A stretch of DNA of 64,000 nucleotides from assembly GCA_024138015.1 (NCBI GenBank), contig JAMXBB010000009.1, positions 43,902,965-43,966,964 on the forward strand, read 5' to 3'. A program made the translations under genes and the position numbers. This document shows positions 34,245 through 46,086 of this stretch, piece after piece (position 1 is the first letter of the stretch; each line of letters begins with the position of its first letter). This DNA comes from Lumnitzera littorea (lineage: Eukaryota; Streptophyta; Magnoliopsida; Myrtales; Combretaceae). Under the pieces are notes generated by a model. The model saw nothing but the letters and a program-made list of their open reading frames with translations. It did not search any database and was not told the DNA's origin.

Positions 34245-35305
34245 GATGACCATAGTCCTTCGGTTTGGGCATTAAGCAGCCATATGCCTAAACCTTTGGC
34301 ATTTGAAGCACTTAATCTGCAGGCTCGTCTTCTTACCAGATCCTTACCCTTTCTCATAAGTTTGGGTTAATAGGTCATTGTTAGGTCAGCCTTTCTATTC
34401 TACTCGGACATCCACATTTCGAGTTAGCTCAACACTTAATTGAGCTCAGTGACCTCCCTATCCTATTCGACTAGTCGGCAGTCTAGTCAATACTCGGCTT
34501 CATTTTTTCCTCTTTACTTGTTGGGCTATTCTAATAGCTTCACCCATTATGGTAAATCATTGGAGTTCTACAATGTCTCGAATGTCACCTCTCAACCTAG
34601 TAATGAATCTAGAGATTATTCAAGCTGGTGGTTCCTCCACTTCATAGCAAATCATAAACATTTGAAATTCTTAAACATATTCCTTGGCAAATCGACCTTC
34701 TTGTCTCAACTCTTGAAGCTAAGTAAAAGTGTCTTGTAGGTAAGTATCTAACACAAACCTATTTTTGAGTATTCTTTTCATCTCAAGCTAAGTGTTAATC
34801 TCTCAGTAGCCTTCTCGCCTCCTCATAGCCTATAAATTCTTCTACTACATGGGGGCATATCTAGAGAACTCAATAGCAGTGATTCTTACTTTCTCATAAA
34901 CCTCATGTTGGTAATAGTCGAACACACGCTCTACTTTCTCTTTCCATTCTAAGTATTCATTCGCACTTTCAGACCTATTGAAACTTGGGATCTAAAGTTT
35001 CACATGGTTAGAGGCTCTGGGTGCTCGTATTGGCTCTTCTTCTTCATAATACTCTTCCTCATCCTCTTCATCCAAATTTCCCAATTCAAATCTTCTTCTT
35101 ACTCGTCTACTTACTCCTCTACCTCAAACTTGTTGAGCTAGGTTCTAACCTCTTATAGGTAAAGTAGCTTGTGGGGTACTATGCATGGCTTCAGTCAGTT
35201 GATAAGCTAATGCATGAACAGCTCAAGTTAAATCTATTAAGAGACTAGCCACCTCATCAAGTCTCTCATCAGTGCTCCTAGGGGTTCTCAGAGACTGTTG
35301 GCCAT
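34245..35305 (-). pseudogene. gag of the 29990-36448 element
   Basis: The minus-strand ATG at 35305-35303 (MANSL) starts the frame, as in the two related elements. The capsid part lies at about 35000-34540 with stops. The CCHC knuckle at about 34312-34268 reads CFKCQRFRHMAA-stop-C, so spacing is right (CX2CX4HX4C). After it an acidic linker is open at 34253-34056 (ESTDEKLEEEGSTVEKE). Leader of about 240 bp between primer site and start. Confidence 0.8.
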
Positions 35306-35543
35306 GGTGAACAACTCTACTATTATCATCTCTAACACCAATGTCTACATTTGGGTCAGTCATTTTCTCTGCTAGTTCAAAGCTTAAACTCTTTAATCAA
35401 GTGTTTTCACAAACACTTCCACAACCTAGAAAGGTAATAACTAACAAGCACAATAATTAAATGAATATGGTAACTTGATCTATTTCACACACGCAAAATA
35501 AAGTATAAATAGAACTTTGAAAATAAACAACAGCCCAAGCAAA

Positions 35544-35562
35544 ACCTCTACTTTGATACCAA
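35544..35562 (-). other. Primer binding site (initiator-Met tRNA type)
   Basis: Minus strand TTGGTATCAAAGTAGAGGT, two bases after the LTR end CATATCA. The best kept of the sites in this family. Confidence 0.85.
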
Positions 35563-35564
35563 GA

Positions 35565-36448
35565 TGATATGTATCGTGACCAAGAACAAACAAAGCTGGT
35601 TACTAGATGGGTCCAAGATTATCGAAAACTTGAAGAGATGATGGGGAAATGTATGAAAGAACAACAAAGTGAATGAAAAGTAAGAAAAAACCCATGAACA
35701 TTTCCAAAAGATATGATGTACAAACGGAACTTCTTAGGACTCACAACATAACTCAATATGATGTACGAATTAGTCTAATGAGATGACTTGCTACTTAGCC
35801 TTACTTAAAGGTTAGGATAAGGGTGTAAATGAGAGTAAACAAGTAGTGTTTATATTAAGGAAAAATATTAGTTGTATCGATGATGAGCTGCTTCTTTATG
35901 GTTACAAACATAAGTATATTTATGCCTAATAAGTTAGGGTAAGTTGCCTAAAAGGGAAAAGACAAAAAGGGCATTACCCTAAAGAAATAATGTATAAAAA
36001 TATAAAAGGATAAGAATGAATATTCAAGAAAAGTAATGATTATTGTGGTAGATTTTATACGTAGCCCTGTATATGTAGTGAAGCTACATTGGTAAGGTCA
36101 TTGGAGGATGTAGAAAAAAGCATTCGATCTGATTGCTTATCCAAGCAAGGGTAGCTAAGGATTAGTTTGGGGTCTCTCTCACGGCCTCTCAGCAAAGGTA
36201 ATGTCAAGTAATTGGTCGGCTCAGATGTGAGTGAGTAATCGTGAAAGGTTTGGCTGTTGTCTTAGCAATCTACAATTTGGCACACTTTAGAGAGATAGGC
36301 AATCATTCAGCTTGGCATACAAAGTGACTTGGTAAAAAAATATTCGGTTTCGATAGGAATCAATTGGAACAACAGGATTTGCCTTACCAGCCCTTCCAAT
36401 CCTCAGGCTCAACTGCAAGTCAAAGGCCTAGTAGCCAAATTCCTATCA
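35565..36448 (-). repeat. 5' LTR of the 29990-36448 element
   Basis: Plus-strand edges tgatatgt and tcctatca, giving an LTR that runs TGATAGGAATT ... CATATCA on the minus strand. About 884 bp; partner of 29990-30869. Confidence 0.85.
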
Positions 36449-37061
36449 CTAAGCTGTTTATGTACTTGTGGCCATGTATTGCTATTGTTTAGAATCATCT
36501 ATCTAGTTGGGGTTTGATTGCAAAGAAAAGTTCGAACATCTATGGGGCAACCTTAACTTCGTTCTCCTCATAGATTATTTCATAAGCAACAAATATTTTA
36601 TACATGTTAGGAGAAAACATATTCAGCGAAACATGAAAATAGTCAAAGAATTCTTTTTGGAAATTGGAAAAAGGAAAACATAATTGAAACTCAAAATACT
36701 TCAAGTAAACATGGAACTCACTCACAATTGGAAAACATACCCTCTCATCTTCTCTAGGCCTATGAAGTTTCCATTCAACTAGGAGATCTTTAAAATATTT
36801 GTTATACCTAGACACAAGTACCCTAATGACATTGCTCCGTGCACCATCTTATCTCCCAAAGGTTGACTCATCCTCTTCATCATCAAGATAAACTTCTAAT
36901 AAAAATGCATCTATATGGGCAAAGCTTCTCCTTCCTTTCAATCGCACTCTCTACCAAACTACCAAAACTTAAAGTCGACCTAATCGCCTCATGGGGGGAG
37001 AAGGAGTAGCCTTAGAATTATTTAGAGTAAGAGTAGTAGAACAGATCTTACATCTAGCCAT
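36449..37061 (-). pseudogene. 5' part of the split 'putative gypsy type transposon'-like gene
   Basis: Start taken at the minus ATG 37061-37059 (MARCKICSTT), the first in-frame start before the domain. The open piece 36815-36540 contains EDERVCFPIVSEFHVYLKYF, FPFSNFQKEFFDYFHVSLN and MFSPNMYKIFVAYEIIY. This matches the known pattern of Pfam Transposase_28 (hydrophobic F-P-x-F, then L-x-P-N-x-x-I), a plant domain of transposable-element origin. After a stop at about 36540 it goes on MFELFFAIKPQLDR and GHKYINSL to the edge of the inserted element at 36449. The rest is at 29989-28380. Activity and cell role are unknown. Confidence 0.6.
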
Positions 37062-38178
37062 ACTTGATGAAATGTTGTGAATTTGAAAGAAAGCAATTGA
37101 AGAACATTAGATTTTTTTGCAAGAACAGTTTAAGAGAAAAGACGGTAAAATGCTAGGATGAGTGATTAGGAAAGTGTACAATGAAACCCTTTAAGAGCTT
37201 TATATGTATCACTTGAGGTTGATCCCTTTCTCAAAGAGTAGAGGGGAAGATATTGAAGTTTGAATGTAATTTGATTTCTAAGTGTCAATGACAAACACAT
37301 GTATTATGTTAGAAATCTAATAGGTGTAATATTATTGGTAGTTATAAGGATTTATAGTATAATAATGGCTGAATTGACAACTGTACCACATGCGTACATA
37401 ATATACAAATAGGAGGGAAAAGTGAAAAGTTGTAACCTTTAAGTTGGGAATTCAAACAAATCTTAACAATGAACAATGAATGAAATATGGCAATGGTAAT
37501 TGAAAGCTCAGCAACCCTACTAGGCAACTACATGACAATTTGAAAGCACAAGTATAGATTGCCTATATACTAATCAGATAGATTGAAAAATGCCTCTATA
37601 CTTTGGGCTTAGCACATTGCCTACTTGCTGATTGGATTATTATTGAATGAAATGAGGATAGTACATTTTCCCCTCCTTAACTACTACTTGGCACATTACC
37701 TATTAACCTGTTATATCATGCCAAGGTCCTTAACATGGCTAAGTCTAATGACTTAAGGGGACTTTAGGCTTGGCCATCTCGTGGGCTAAAGAGCCTGACC
37801 TGCCCTAATTATGTACTTTGAATTTGAATAAAGGTATGAACAATTTGGCATCTGCCAAACTTAATCGCATAATCATCTACTTCCAATGTTCTCTAGCATG
37901 TGACAAAATTGATGGATTGCTTCATATCTAAGGTAGTTGAACTACTTGTCACTACAGTTATCAAACAAGCACCTATAGAAAAGGGAACACCACTATTGTA
38001 AGAACTCTCTACATACTCTAAACACTCACTTACTTGTTTATTCTCTTACCTTAATCTTATAAACTCTAACTTAGGCATCAGAGTGGCTATGCCAGACTAG
38101 CCCCAACATCCCCTTAGCCTACTTCTTTTATCTCTTTTCAAGACCAACATTCAACATTACTTTTGACCAGCAACACTA
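37062..38178. other. Non-coding stretch, possible LTR remnant
   Basis: No gene seen. The text taaactctaacttaggcatc followed by agagtggc near 38058-38086 resembles the U5 end of some plant LTRs (CTAACTT-GGCGTCGGAGTG type). No primer site follows that I can recognise. Left part is AT-rich and unremarkable. Confidence 0.3.
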
Positions 38179-38739
38179 GTGAACACCCCAAGTGACATTA
38201 ATAGATCATCTTCCCCAAGATTGAAAGGAAATGCCTTAAAAAAGAAAGCAAAGCAGCCAAGAGTAGAGAAGACAAGATTGTCAAGCAATTCAAGCAAAGT
38301 TAGAAAAAGAACAAGTTGCCAAAAAATTTGCACTCATTTGTGGTTTGGGATTGACATAGGATCCAAACCTTTTAGAAAGTATCAAAAGGAAAAAAAACAA
38401 GAAGAAGAAGAAGAAGAAAGAGAAGAGAAAAGGACAAGTTTTGTATCATCCATGTTTTGGCCTTAGTGCACAATTTTGTCTCTTCAAGAATTTTCCATAA
38501 CCCAGAATTCTTCTTCCCATTTGATCTTAGTGACTAATTTTATATTTGGAATATTCACCTAAGTCCCTGATGTCTAATCCAACATCTATTTTTTAGGGGG
38601 CCTAGCCTCTAGCAACTAGTTCAGGTAACAATTCTCTCCCAAATCAACCCTTTTGGGTCAATTTTATCCATTTTAAAGTTTCATGCTTTAATGCCTAATA
38701 GAGAAGTTTTTCAAAAACATCTACTTGAATCAAAATCCA

Positions 38740-39145
38740 TCAATCCAAGATGGTCGATCAATCCAAAATGTTACTAAGGTCAACAAGCTAAGATGGTGTT
38801 TAAATTTTTGTTATCCATCAATCTAAAATGGTGATAACATTTTTTTCAGAACAATTAATCAAAGATTGTAGTAAATTTTCAAAGATCCATTGATCTAAGT
38901 TGGTAACCAATCTTCTTACTCATCAATCTAACATAGTGAACAAAAAAGCCCATCGATCCAATGTGATGCTAAACTCATCAATTCAAGTTTGTGATTTAAG
39001 ATTTTAAAACCCATCAATCCAAAATGTGTTCAAATTGTTGTTGTCCATCAATCTAAGATGGTTCAATTCAAGATAATGTCAAAGCTTTTTACCCATTACG
39101 AGGTGATCAAATTTTTATGATTCCTCAATCCAAGATGGTGAGTAG
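38740..39145 (+). repeat. Tandem repeat block 1 (CCATCAATCCAAGATGGT type)
   Basis: About ten or more decayed copies of an 18-20 base core at irregular spacing of roughly 35-45 bp, for example at 38746, 38817, 38900, 38950, 39007 and 39044. The core is partly self-complementary (CCATC...GATGG). Lies in the 3' non-coding part of the Ogre-like copy M. Confidence 0.65.
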
Positions 39146-39239
39146 TTGGAACCTAAAAAAGCCACTAAATTCAATAATTTTCCTTTGTAGGATATTTTTA
39201 GGGTTTCTCTCAATAAAGATTTCAAAGAAATTGCATCAT

Positions 39240-39850
39240 ATCTAGTCTTCCCCATGGATCATCTGCTCTTTGGAGCACTATCCGTGTGATAAAAAATGTT
39301 AAGATTGCTTACTCGTTGGAGTGTTGTCTTATCTTTGGGTCACTTGCTAGTTAGAGCACAACTTTATCTTTAGTTCACATGCTCTAAGAGAGCTATTCTG
39401 ATTTAAAACCTTCGGGGTGCTTGCTCGTTGGAGTGCTACCCCATTTTTGGATTACTTACTCTTAGAGCACTATCCTAATTTAAAACCTTTAAGTCACTTA
39501 CTCGTTGGAGTGCTACCCTATTTTTTGGATCGCTTGCTCTCAAAGCACTATCCAAATTTAAAACCTTCGGGTCACTTGCTTGTAGGAGTGCTACCTTATT
39601 TTTTTATCTCTTGCTCTTAGAACATTATCATAATTTAGAATCTTCAAATTGCTTAATCTAGGAGCACTATCTTAACTTAAAAGCTTCAAGTCACTTGCTA
39701 GTTGGATTGCTACCCAACCTTTGGATTAAATGCTCTTAGAATGCTATCCTAATGTAGAACCTTTGGATCACATGCTCTTAGAGCACTACCTTGACTTGAA
39801 ACCTCTAGATTGCATGCTCTTAAAGTGCTATCCTAATTCTTTTCATCTCT
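39240..39850 (+). repeat. Tandem repeat block 2 (about 80-bp unit)
   Basis: Seven or eight decayed units of roughly 75-85 bp with the order ttgctcgttggagtgctacc, a T-rich part, ttgctcttagagcactatcc, aatttaaaaccttcgg. Each unit holds two related half-units (GGAGTGCTA and GAGCACTAT). Related half-units recur in the other Ogre-like element at 52290-52720. Confidence 0.75.
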
Positions 39851-40147
39851 TTAACTTCTCATTTCACTTGAAGTGTACCCACCTTAGTATAAGCTTGCTC
39901 TACTAGGTTTTCTTATCTTAATCAGCTTTCAAGTTTTGGGCATATGCTTACTTTTAGAAGTATAGCCATTTCTCTCAAATAGCCTACTTGTTGAGCACTA
40001 TCTCTTTTCATAGTCTCTACAAATCCCCAATAGATCAGGCCTAAGATAGCTAGCCAATTGTAGCACTTCCTAATGTAAATTTACCTCCAAGACAAAAATG
40101 GTGTCTCTTTTCATTTTTATGGTAAAATTTTACTTAAACTTTACCAT

Positions 40148-40160
40148 AAAAAGGAGCAGC
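40148..40160 (+). other. Polypurine tract of Ogre-like copy M
   Basis: AAAAAGGAGCAGC directly before the LTR start TGTAGATATTT; the primer of plus-strand synthesis in LTR elements. Confidence 0.55.
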
Positions 40161-42675
40161 TGTAGATATTTCAATTTTGTCCCCATATTTTTTAATTTTT
40201 TTTTTAGAATAAAGAAAAGGGTCTTAATTCAAAGAAAAAAAATATATATAAAGATACAAAAAATTCAAAAAAAAAAAATTTAAAGTAGTGTTTAGAAAAT
40301 AAGGGTCATTTGGTCCTATTCAGTAGGTCATTTAATGTTTTAGGTCATAAGTGCATTGTACATATGTGATTTGACTGATCATTGAGCTACATTTGAAAGT
40401 AATGGATTTTTCGCCATGAAAATATGGTCAATTTAAACTAATTTAAACTTTAAATGGGGCATCAATTTGATTTAAATTGATTACTAATTAAAGGAATTAA
40501 TTTTGAAATACTTAGATAAAATACCTACTTAAAACTCAAAAATCTATCAATTCGTGATCATTTTGAAAATATTTTTTTCAAAATATACATAATAGGCTTT
40601 TAGGTCTCAATATTGATGTTTTTAATTGGTAGGGAACAGATCCTTAGGGGTTTTGATTCAACTTGAACCAGATTTGTAGTTTGTAAATCTATTATGAGCC
40701 ATTTGTATAAAATAAATTAGTTTTAGGTGCATTGGAGGATAAGAATGAAAGTTAGCATTGCTAGCTAATACATGCAATTTGACATAAGAAATCCAGGTTC
40801 AAATCTTAAGCACGTGGATCATGTGTAAATTTTTTTTCCTTTTTTTCTTCTCCTTCCCTTGCCACATGTCAAGCTATGATTCACTCTCTCTATCACCGTT
40901 GATTGTCTTCTAAGGTGATTTCCCCTATTTCTATACTTTACTTTAAATTTTCATTGGTTTTTCTCCATGATTTACCAAAATAATGGTAAAATCATGGAGA
41001 TTACTTGTGATACTATGGATTGAACCCAAGAACACATCTAAATATGATCATTTAGAGGTTAAAAATGAAGGTTGAATATTGTAGAAAAACTTAATACCCA
41101 GATTTTGCTTTGATTTGTAATTGCATGATTCAACCTTTGGCATGACTTTTCAAACCTTTTATAGGCATTTCAAAATAACAATGAAGCTTGAGAAGGACAT
41201 TTTGAATAGTTTTTTCAATTAATTTGAATCAAATTACTATGAATTTGTAATATTTTCAATCAAAACCCATTAGAGAAATTCCTTCGAATTAATTCTGATT
41301 TTGAACTTTCTAACCACAATCAGAGCTTAAACACTAAGAAAGAGAACTCAAGGAAATCGTATTCCTCATAAGCTCAAATTTGAGCTTTCTCTCTCTACCA
41401 TAAACCCACTTGTTTTCTCTCTCTAAAATGCCACCACTCTAGTGGTTTCCAAACAAAATATCTACTCCACCAACCTACCCATACCAATGAACATTAGGCA
41501 CCACCATCAACTCATTTCAAAACACCAGCAACTAAGTTCCCCATACCTTTTCTCTCTCTAGCTTAAACCAACCACTAAACACCACCATGGAAAACCATCA
41601 TTTCAAATCAAGGCACCACTCTCAATACCTTCTACATCAATGAAAACCTCATAAAAGTGTTTGTTCCCACACTAAATAACCATCGTACGCAATTGTGCAA
41701 CCCCAAGTACATCACTCTTTCTTCCTTTCCTAATGACCTAAGTCAGAACATGATGAACTAATCCATCTACTCACTCCATACCTATGCTCTAACCAACAAT
41801 TAGGTCCTAATCCATCTCCCTTACTCCCTTTCTATTTCATTTGTTTTATTTGATTTTTTTTCTTTTGCCACATTAAAAAATAAAATGAAAAAAAGGTTCT
41901 TTTTTTGGATAAATAAATGTTTAATTTCTTCCATTTTGAAGTATGTCCTTTTCTTTCTTCTTAAAAAAAAAAAAGGAAAGCCTTTTTGTTTAACAAAATA
42001 AATTCTCTTTAGAAACATTTTTTTTTTCATTACATAGAAAAAAGTACATTTTAAAAAAAATAATAAATAAATAAATAAAATTTCTTTTAGGAACTCGTTA
42101 AGAACTCTTTAGAAAGTTGAAATTCAAAGTTAAGACCTTTTTCATCGATTTTTCTTAAGACAAAATCAAATGAATTAAGAATGTAAACTCAAGTATTTTC
42201 TAAAAACCAAACTATGATAAATCTAATTCCGAATAGTGAGTACGTAGACACTTATAGGCAATTACAAGGTAACTTAAAATTTGGTAAAATGCTTTTTTTT
42301 TTTTATTTTCCCTTTTGTTTATAATCTTAATTCCTTATTTTAAATAAAATTAATTTGCTTTTTGTGTAAATTAAAATTATCTTTTCGAATTGAAATAGGT
42401 ATTTTGAAATGTAAATTTAAATTTGAAATAGTATCTAAGTTAAAATCATTTTTTAGTTGATTTTATTGAAAATTAATAGTTAGGTTAAAGTCAATCCATC
42501 TAATTGGTTTTGACTTAACTTTTTTTTCTAACCTTGGTCGGATGGTGACTTTAAAAAGCTTTTCTCAAATTAAAAAAAAAAAAACAAAAACCTAAAATTT
42601 TCATTAGTCTCTAGTCGAGAGTTAATATTAAATAGGTCAAGGTTTAATGTTGACCAAATTAATGAAAATAAAACT
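40161..42675 (+). repeat. Long LTR of Ogre-like copy M
   Basis: Starts TGTAGATATTTC like the LTR starts at 43327 and 52882. Shared blocks in order include a cattt-agg-tc stretch near 40310, a ggtcgga-tggtgact segment at about 42536 (gatcgag-tagtgact at 45925) and A-rich tracts. The right end is uncertain, about 42675. At 42684-42698 stands tttgtcactccataa, which weakly recalls the primer site found after the LTR at 46062. No gene. Confidence 0.6.
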
Positions 42676-43326
42676 GAAAATTCAAATTTGTCACTCCATA
42701 AACAATTGTGTCCAATACCACAACTCCATCCCATTCACAACTTCCATCTATGTTTTTTGAATCGTATCAAACTTGTTTCCTCCATATTAATGACTTGTAT
42801 CCACACATGTCAATCATTACTAACTATAAGCTATTTTCTCTTGAATATTCGACCTACAATACGCAATGTATATCAAATCCATGATCTGCTTATCTATAAT
42901 GATTATGAGCATTGTCTTTAACTACATCTAGCATTTAACATTGAATTCAAGGTTGAATAAAAATTAACATTATTAGTCTAAACCATCCAAGCCTATGCAA
43001 TTAGACATGGTATAAATAATAATTACCTACGCTCATTTGCCAATAGTTAGTTTCTAGCAAACACATCCTAAAATTCATAAATTACAAAAAAAAAAAAAAA
43101 AGAAGTAGCATTAAAGCATAATGTAATTTATTTTTAACTATATTCTAGGTGATTTTTAAGAAATAGGTGGATCAACTACTTTACAACGAAGAAATGGCTT
43201 TAAAATGAATAAATCTAGATGTTTTTGTAGAAAAGTAAGGGTAGTGTTTAAATGGTAAGCATGTGTAATCAAATCAATATTTAACAAAGGGTAGTTAGCC
43301 AATTGGTAAATATGGCCGATAAAGGG
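42676..43326. other. No gene seen
   Basis: AT-rich DNA between the LTR of copy M and the 5' LTR of the next Ogre-like element. It holds a poly-A run at 43085-43101. The short open frame 42688-42921 has no recognisable domain. Confidence 0.6.
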
Positions 43327-45672
43327 TGTAGATGCCCCATTTTTATTCTCCTTAGGTTTATCTCTAATGCCCTAATTTTTTAAAAAGGCCAAAATATGAA
43401 AAATACAAAAAAAATTGAAAAAATGAAAAAATACCACAAAAATTCAAAAAAGGAGTAAAGAACAAAAAAAAAAATCATAAAAAGTGTCCCGTAGTGGTCC
43501 ATTTAGGTAGGATCGAGGTGAAAATAATTAAATGCAATTTGACCGAGTTGGGGATCTCAAGCCAAAAATGAAAATTTATTGAAAATCAATTCTCATGGCC
43601 AGATTCTAATTACTCTTTTTAAAATATATTGAAATTTTGTACTTTTAGGAGTTCAAAGCCTCAAACCAAACCTTAATCAAAGTTACAATGAACATTTTAT
43701 GGCTATTTGAAATTTCAAATAAAGAATCAAATACGGGTAATAATCAAGATCCTCATTTGATCAAAGTAGAAAAATCTTGAAAATCTTTTGAGCATATGTT
43801 TATTGGACTTCATATTTCATCAAAGGGGGTGGTGTGATTTTTTAAGACAAGATAATTAATCAGGGTTGTATTTCAAATGTTTAAAAAGAAGAAAAGAAAA
43901 AATAAGATGAAAAAAAGAAGAAAATTTGAAAATAGAAAAAGTTAGAGTATCATCAAGCAAAGTAGAGAAAATAAAAAAGAAAAAGAAAAAGAAAAAGATA
44001 GACATGATATGCATCACTAACTGGAGATGCTACATGGCACCTGTTTTGGGATATCACACCACTATAGTCCACCATGTATCTGCTATGTGGCGCTACATGG
44101 TAGCCATGAAGGCATCGGATGGACTAACTATGATGTTAGGAGTGAAGGGTCCCCTTTCTTCTCCTTCCCTATACAAACAAATTTAGGAAACAGTAGGATA
44201 GGTTTTATTTTAGCAATTATCCCAAATTTTTATACCTGATTTTGAGAAAAGTGAAAATTCAGGAAGTTTTCTTTTGGGAAAGTATGTTTTTTAATTATTG
44301 TTAAGGAAATTGTGAAAAATAAAAGTAAAAAATTCTGATGTTAAATAAATAGCCAATTATGACACCATGAAAAAAGTAAGTAAATTCAGGTAATTTTATA
44401 ACAATTTGAAATAAACCATTAAAACATTAGAAACCACTTCCCTATGAGATAAAGGAACATTAATTCACCTAAATTTTTCATGAAATTGTGATCAATTTGA
44501 GCAAAAAATGAAGAAATTTAAAAGACAAACCCGAATGCCATTAATAAATAAAGATTGAATCTTTCTCCTAATAGAAGTTTCTTAGGAAGGAATCGTAACT
44601 AAACATTATAAATTAACACGTCCTCTACACATTCAAATCATCACTTCTGTTAGAAGTTAATTATAAATCCACAATATGTTAGTTTCTCTCTCTAGATGCT
44701 TATAAGTTGAAAGCCTATTCTTTCTCTTGGATTTTTCTCACTATAAAGAAAATCTATCAAAAAAAAATTTTGGGGACATCTTATTCATGGTTATGAAGAA
44801 AGCCTAGGGTTTGATTTCATCTAATTTTGTAGGGCTTTGATCAATTTGAGGAGAGATATTGAAGAAACCATTTTGAAGTGGTTAGGTACTAGGTTGAAAA
44901 TTCTAGTCTCCTAAAAATTGGTTTACGGTTTTCGAAGTTCAACATCTTAAGAGTCCAATGCCACAGGTCATGCCTTAAGAACTGGTTGGAAACCATCGGA
45001 ACAAGCCAATTTTCTTCCACTACGTAGGTAAGTCTTTAACTTATTCTAGTGACTTTTAAGCTTGCTCAAAAAAAAAAAAAAAGAAAAGGAAATTCCCAAA
45101 AAATAAGAAATTGATGTTGAGCATATTTCAATCTTGTTTTGATGTGTTTTTATGAATCTAATATGTTTTTGATAATCATTTTAGATATTACATGTTTATG
45201 TTGATGTTGGGATTGATAAATTAATTAGCATGTTCTTTATTAGATTTTGAATAATAATGTCTTGTTAATTGTTTAAGTGCTTTAGTTAACTTGTTAGTAT
45301 TATGTTAGTAAACTTTATTAATATAAATTAATAATGGTATTTTTAGAGAAAGATGTGCTTCCTTTTCCTAAATTTTTTTAATAAAATGTTTTTCATGAAA
45401 AAAATAAATAAATTGGCCTTCTCTAAGAGTTAAAGATTTTTGTAGGACTTTTCCAACAGTGTACCAAAAAACTCATTTTTCAAAAGTTAATAAAAATTAA
45501 TGAATTTAAAGTGAAAAGAGTTTTCAAAAAAAAAATAAATAATGATAATAAGCAACAAACTAAAGTTTTCTTAAATTGAGAACTTCATGGGCTTGATCTG
45601 ACTTTAGAAGTATGTAGACACTTCAGGTAACTCAAGATAATAATAAATTTTGTTTTCCCCCCATTTATTTCA

Positions 45673-45703
<31 letters not shown>

Positions 45704-46062
45704 TATAAAGACCAATTTATTTGAAAATATATTTAAGGCCCAATAATTGATTTCATTGATTCATTTTATGGAAATCGCTTAGATTTTAATAAGGAAGCCT
45801 CTAAACCCAAATCTATGGTTTCTATTTTTCTAAAATTGTTTTTTTACCAAAACTATTAGCCAATAGCTGAAATTAAGGCCACTTACCCATGGGCCTTAAT
45901 CTTATTATTTTCTCAATTTCGATCGAGTAGTGACTCCATTTTTCAAAAAGATTTTTCGATAAAAAATATTTTCTTACTTTGGCCAAGAGATTTATGTTAA
46001 GTAAGCTAGGCTTAGCATAAATCAAGCTAAGAATACAAAGAAATTAAATTTTCAACTTAATA
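43327..46062 (+). repeat. 5' LTR of Ogre-like copy L
   Basis: Starts TGTAGATGCCCC; aligns block by block with 52882-55336 (for example ctaattttttaaaaaggcc with ctaattttcagaaaaggcc, the catggcacc-type repeat near 44030, and cttgttttgatgt near 45135). It contains TATA-rich DNA at 45672-45706. Near 45925-45940 it has a gatcgagtagtgactcc segment. About 2.7 kb. Open frames inside are not genes. Confidence 0.8.
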
Positions 46063-46066
46063 GATT

Positions 46067-46086
46067 TAGTAACTCCACTAGGGACC
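46067..46086 (+). other. Primer binding site (arginine tRNA type)
   Basis: TAGTAACTCCACTAGGGACC, a decayed form of TGGCGACTCCGCTGGGGA(C), the site known from plant Ogre elements. It marks the end of the 5' LTR at about 46062. Confidence 0.75.

Larger units (their letters stand above)
29990..36448 (-). mobile_element. Complete, decayed chromovirus-type Ty3/gypsy element
   Basis: Two LTRs of about 880 bp (29990-30869, 35565-36448) enclose, on the minus strand, primer site, gag, protease, reverse transcriptase, RNase H and integrase. Total 6.46 kb. The pentamer ctaag occurs on both sides (29981-29985 and 36449-36453), four bases off the left LTR edge, so the target duplication is imperfect. It splits a minus-strand gene. 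Same family as 11455-23793, but with a single pol and better kept motifs. Confidence 0.9.
38179..42675 (+). mobile_element. 3' part of an Ogre-like element (copy M)
   Basis: A Lys/Glu-rich segment (to about 38460), two tandem-repeat blocks, a polypurine tract and a long LTR in the same order as at 51780-55336. Both copies share gacaaaaatgg...gtctc just before the polypurine tract. No gag or pol frame is left here. The left boundary is uncertain. The open frame 38179-38466 is low-complexity at its end (EEEEEE) and matches no family I know. Confidence 0.6.

Noticed and set aside
38179..38466. Plus-strand frame of 95 codons
   Set aside because: Ends in an E-rich low-complexity run, no domain, and the matching place in copy L has no such frame; kept only as part of the element.
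39240..39850. Possible CRISPR-like array
   Set aside because: Units are decayed, spacers are part of the repeat, and the setting is a plant retrotransposon 3' region.
43926..44239. Open frames of 86 and 70 codons
   Set aside because: Inside the Ogre-like 5' LTR; the partner LTR at 53518-53840 does not keep the frame.
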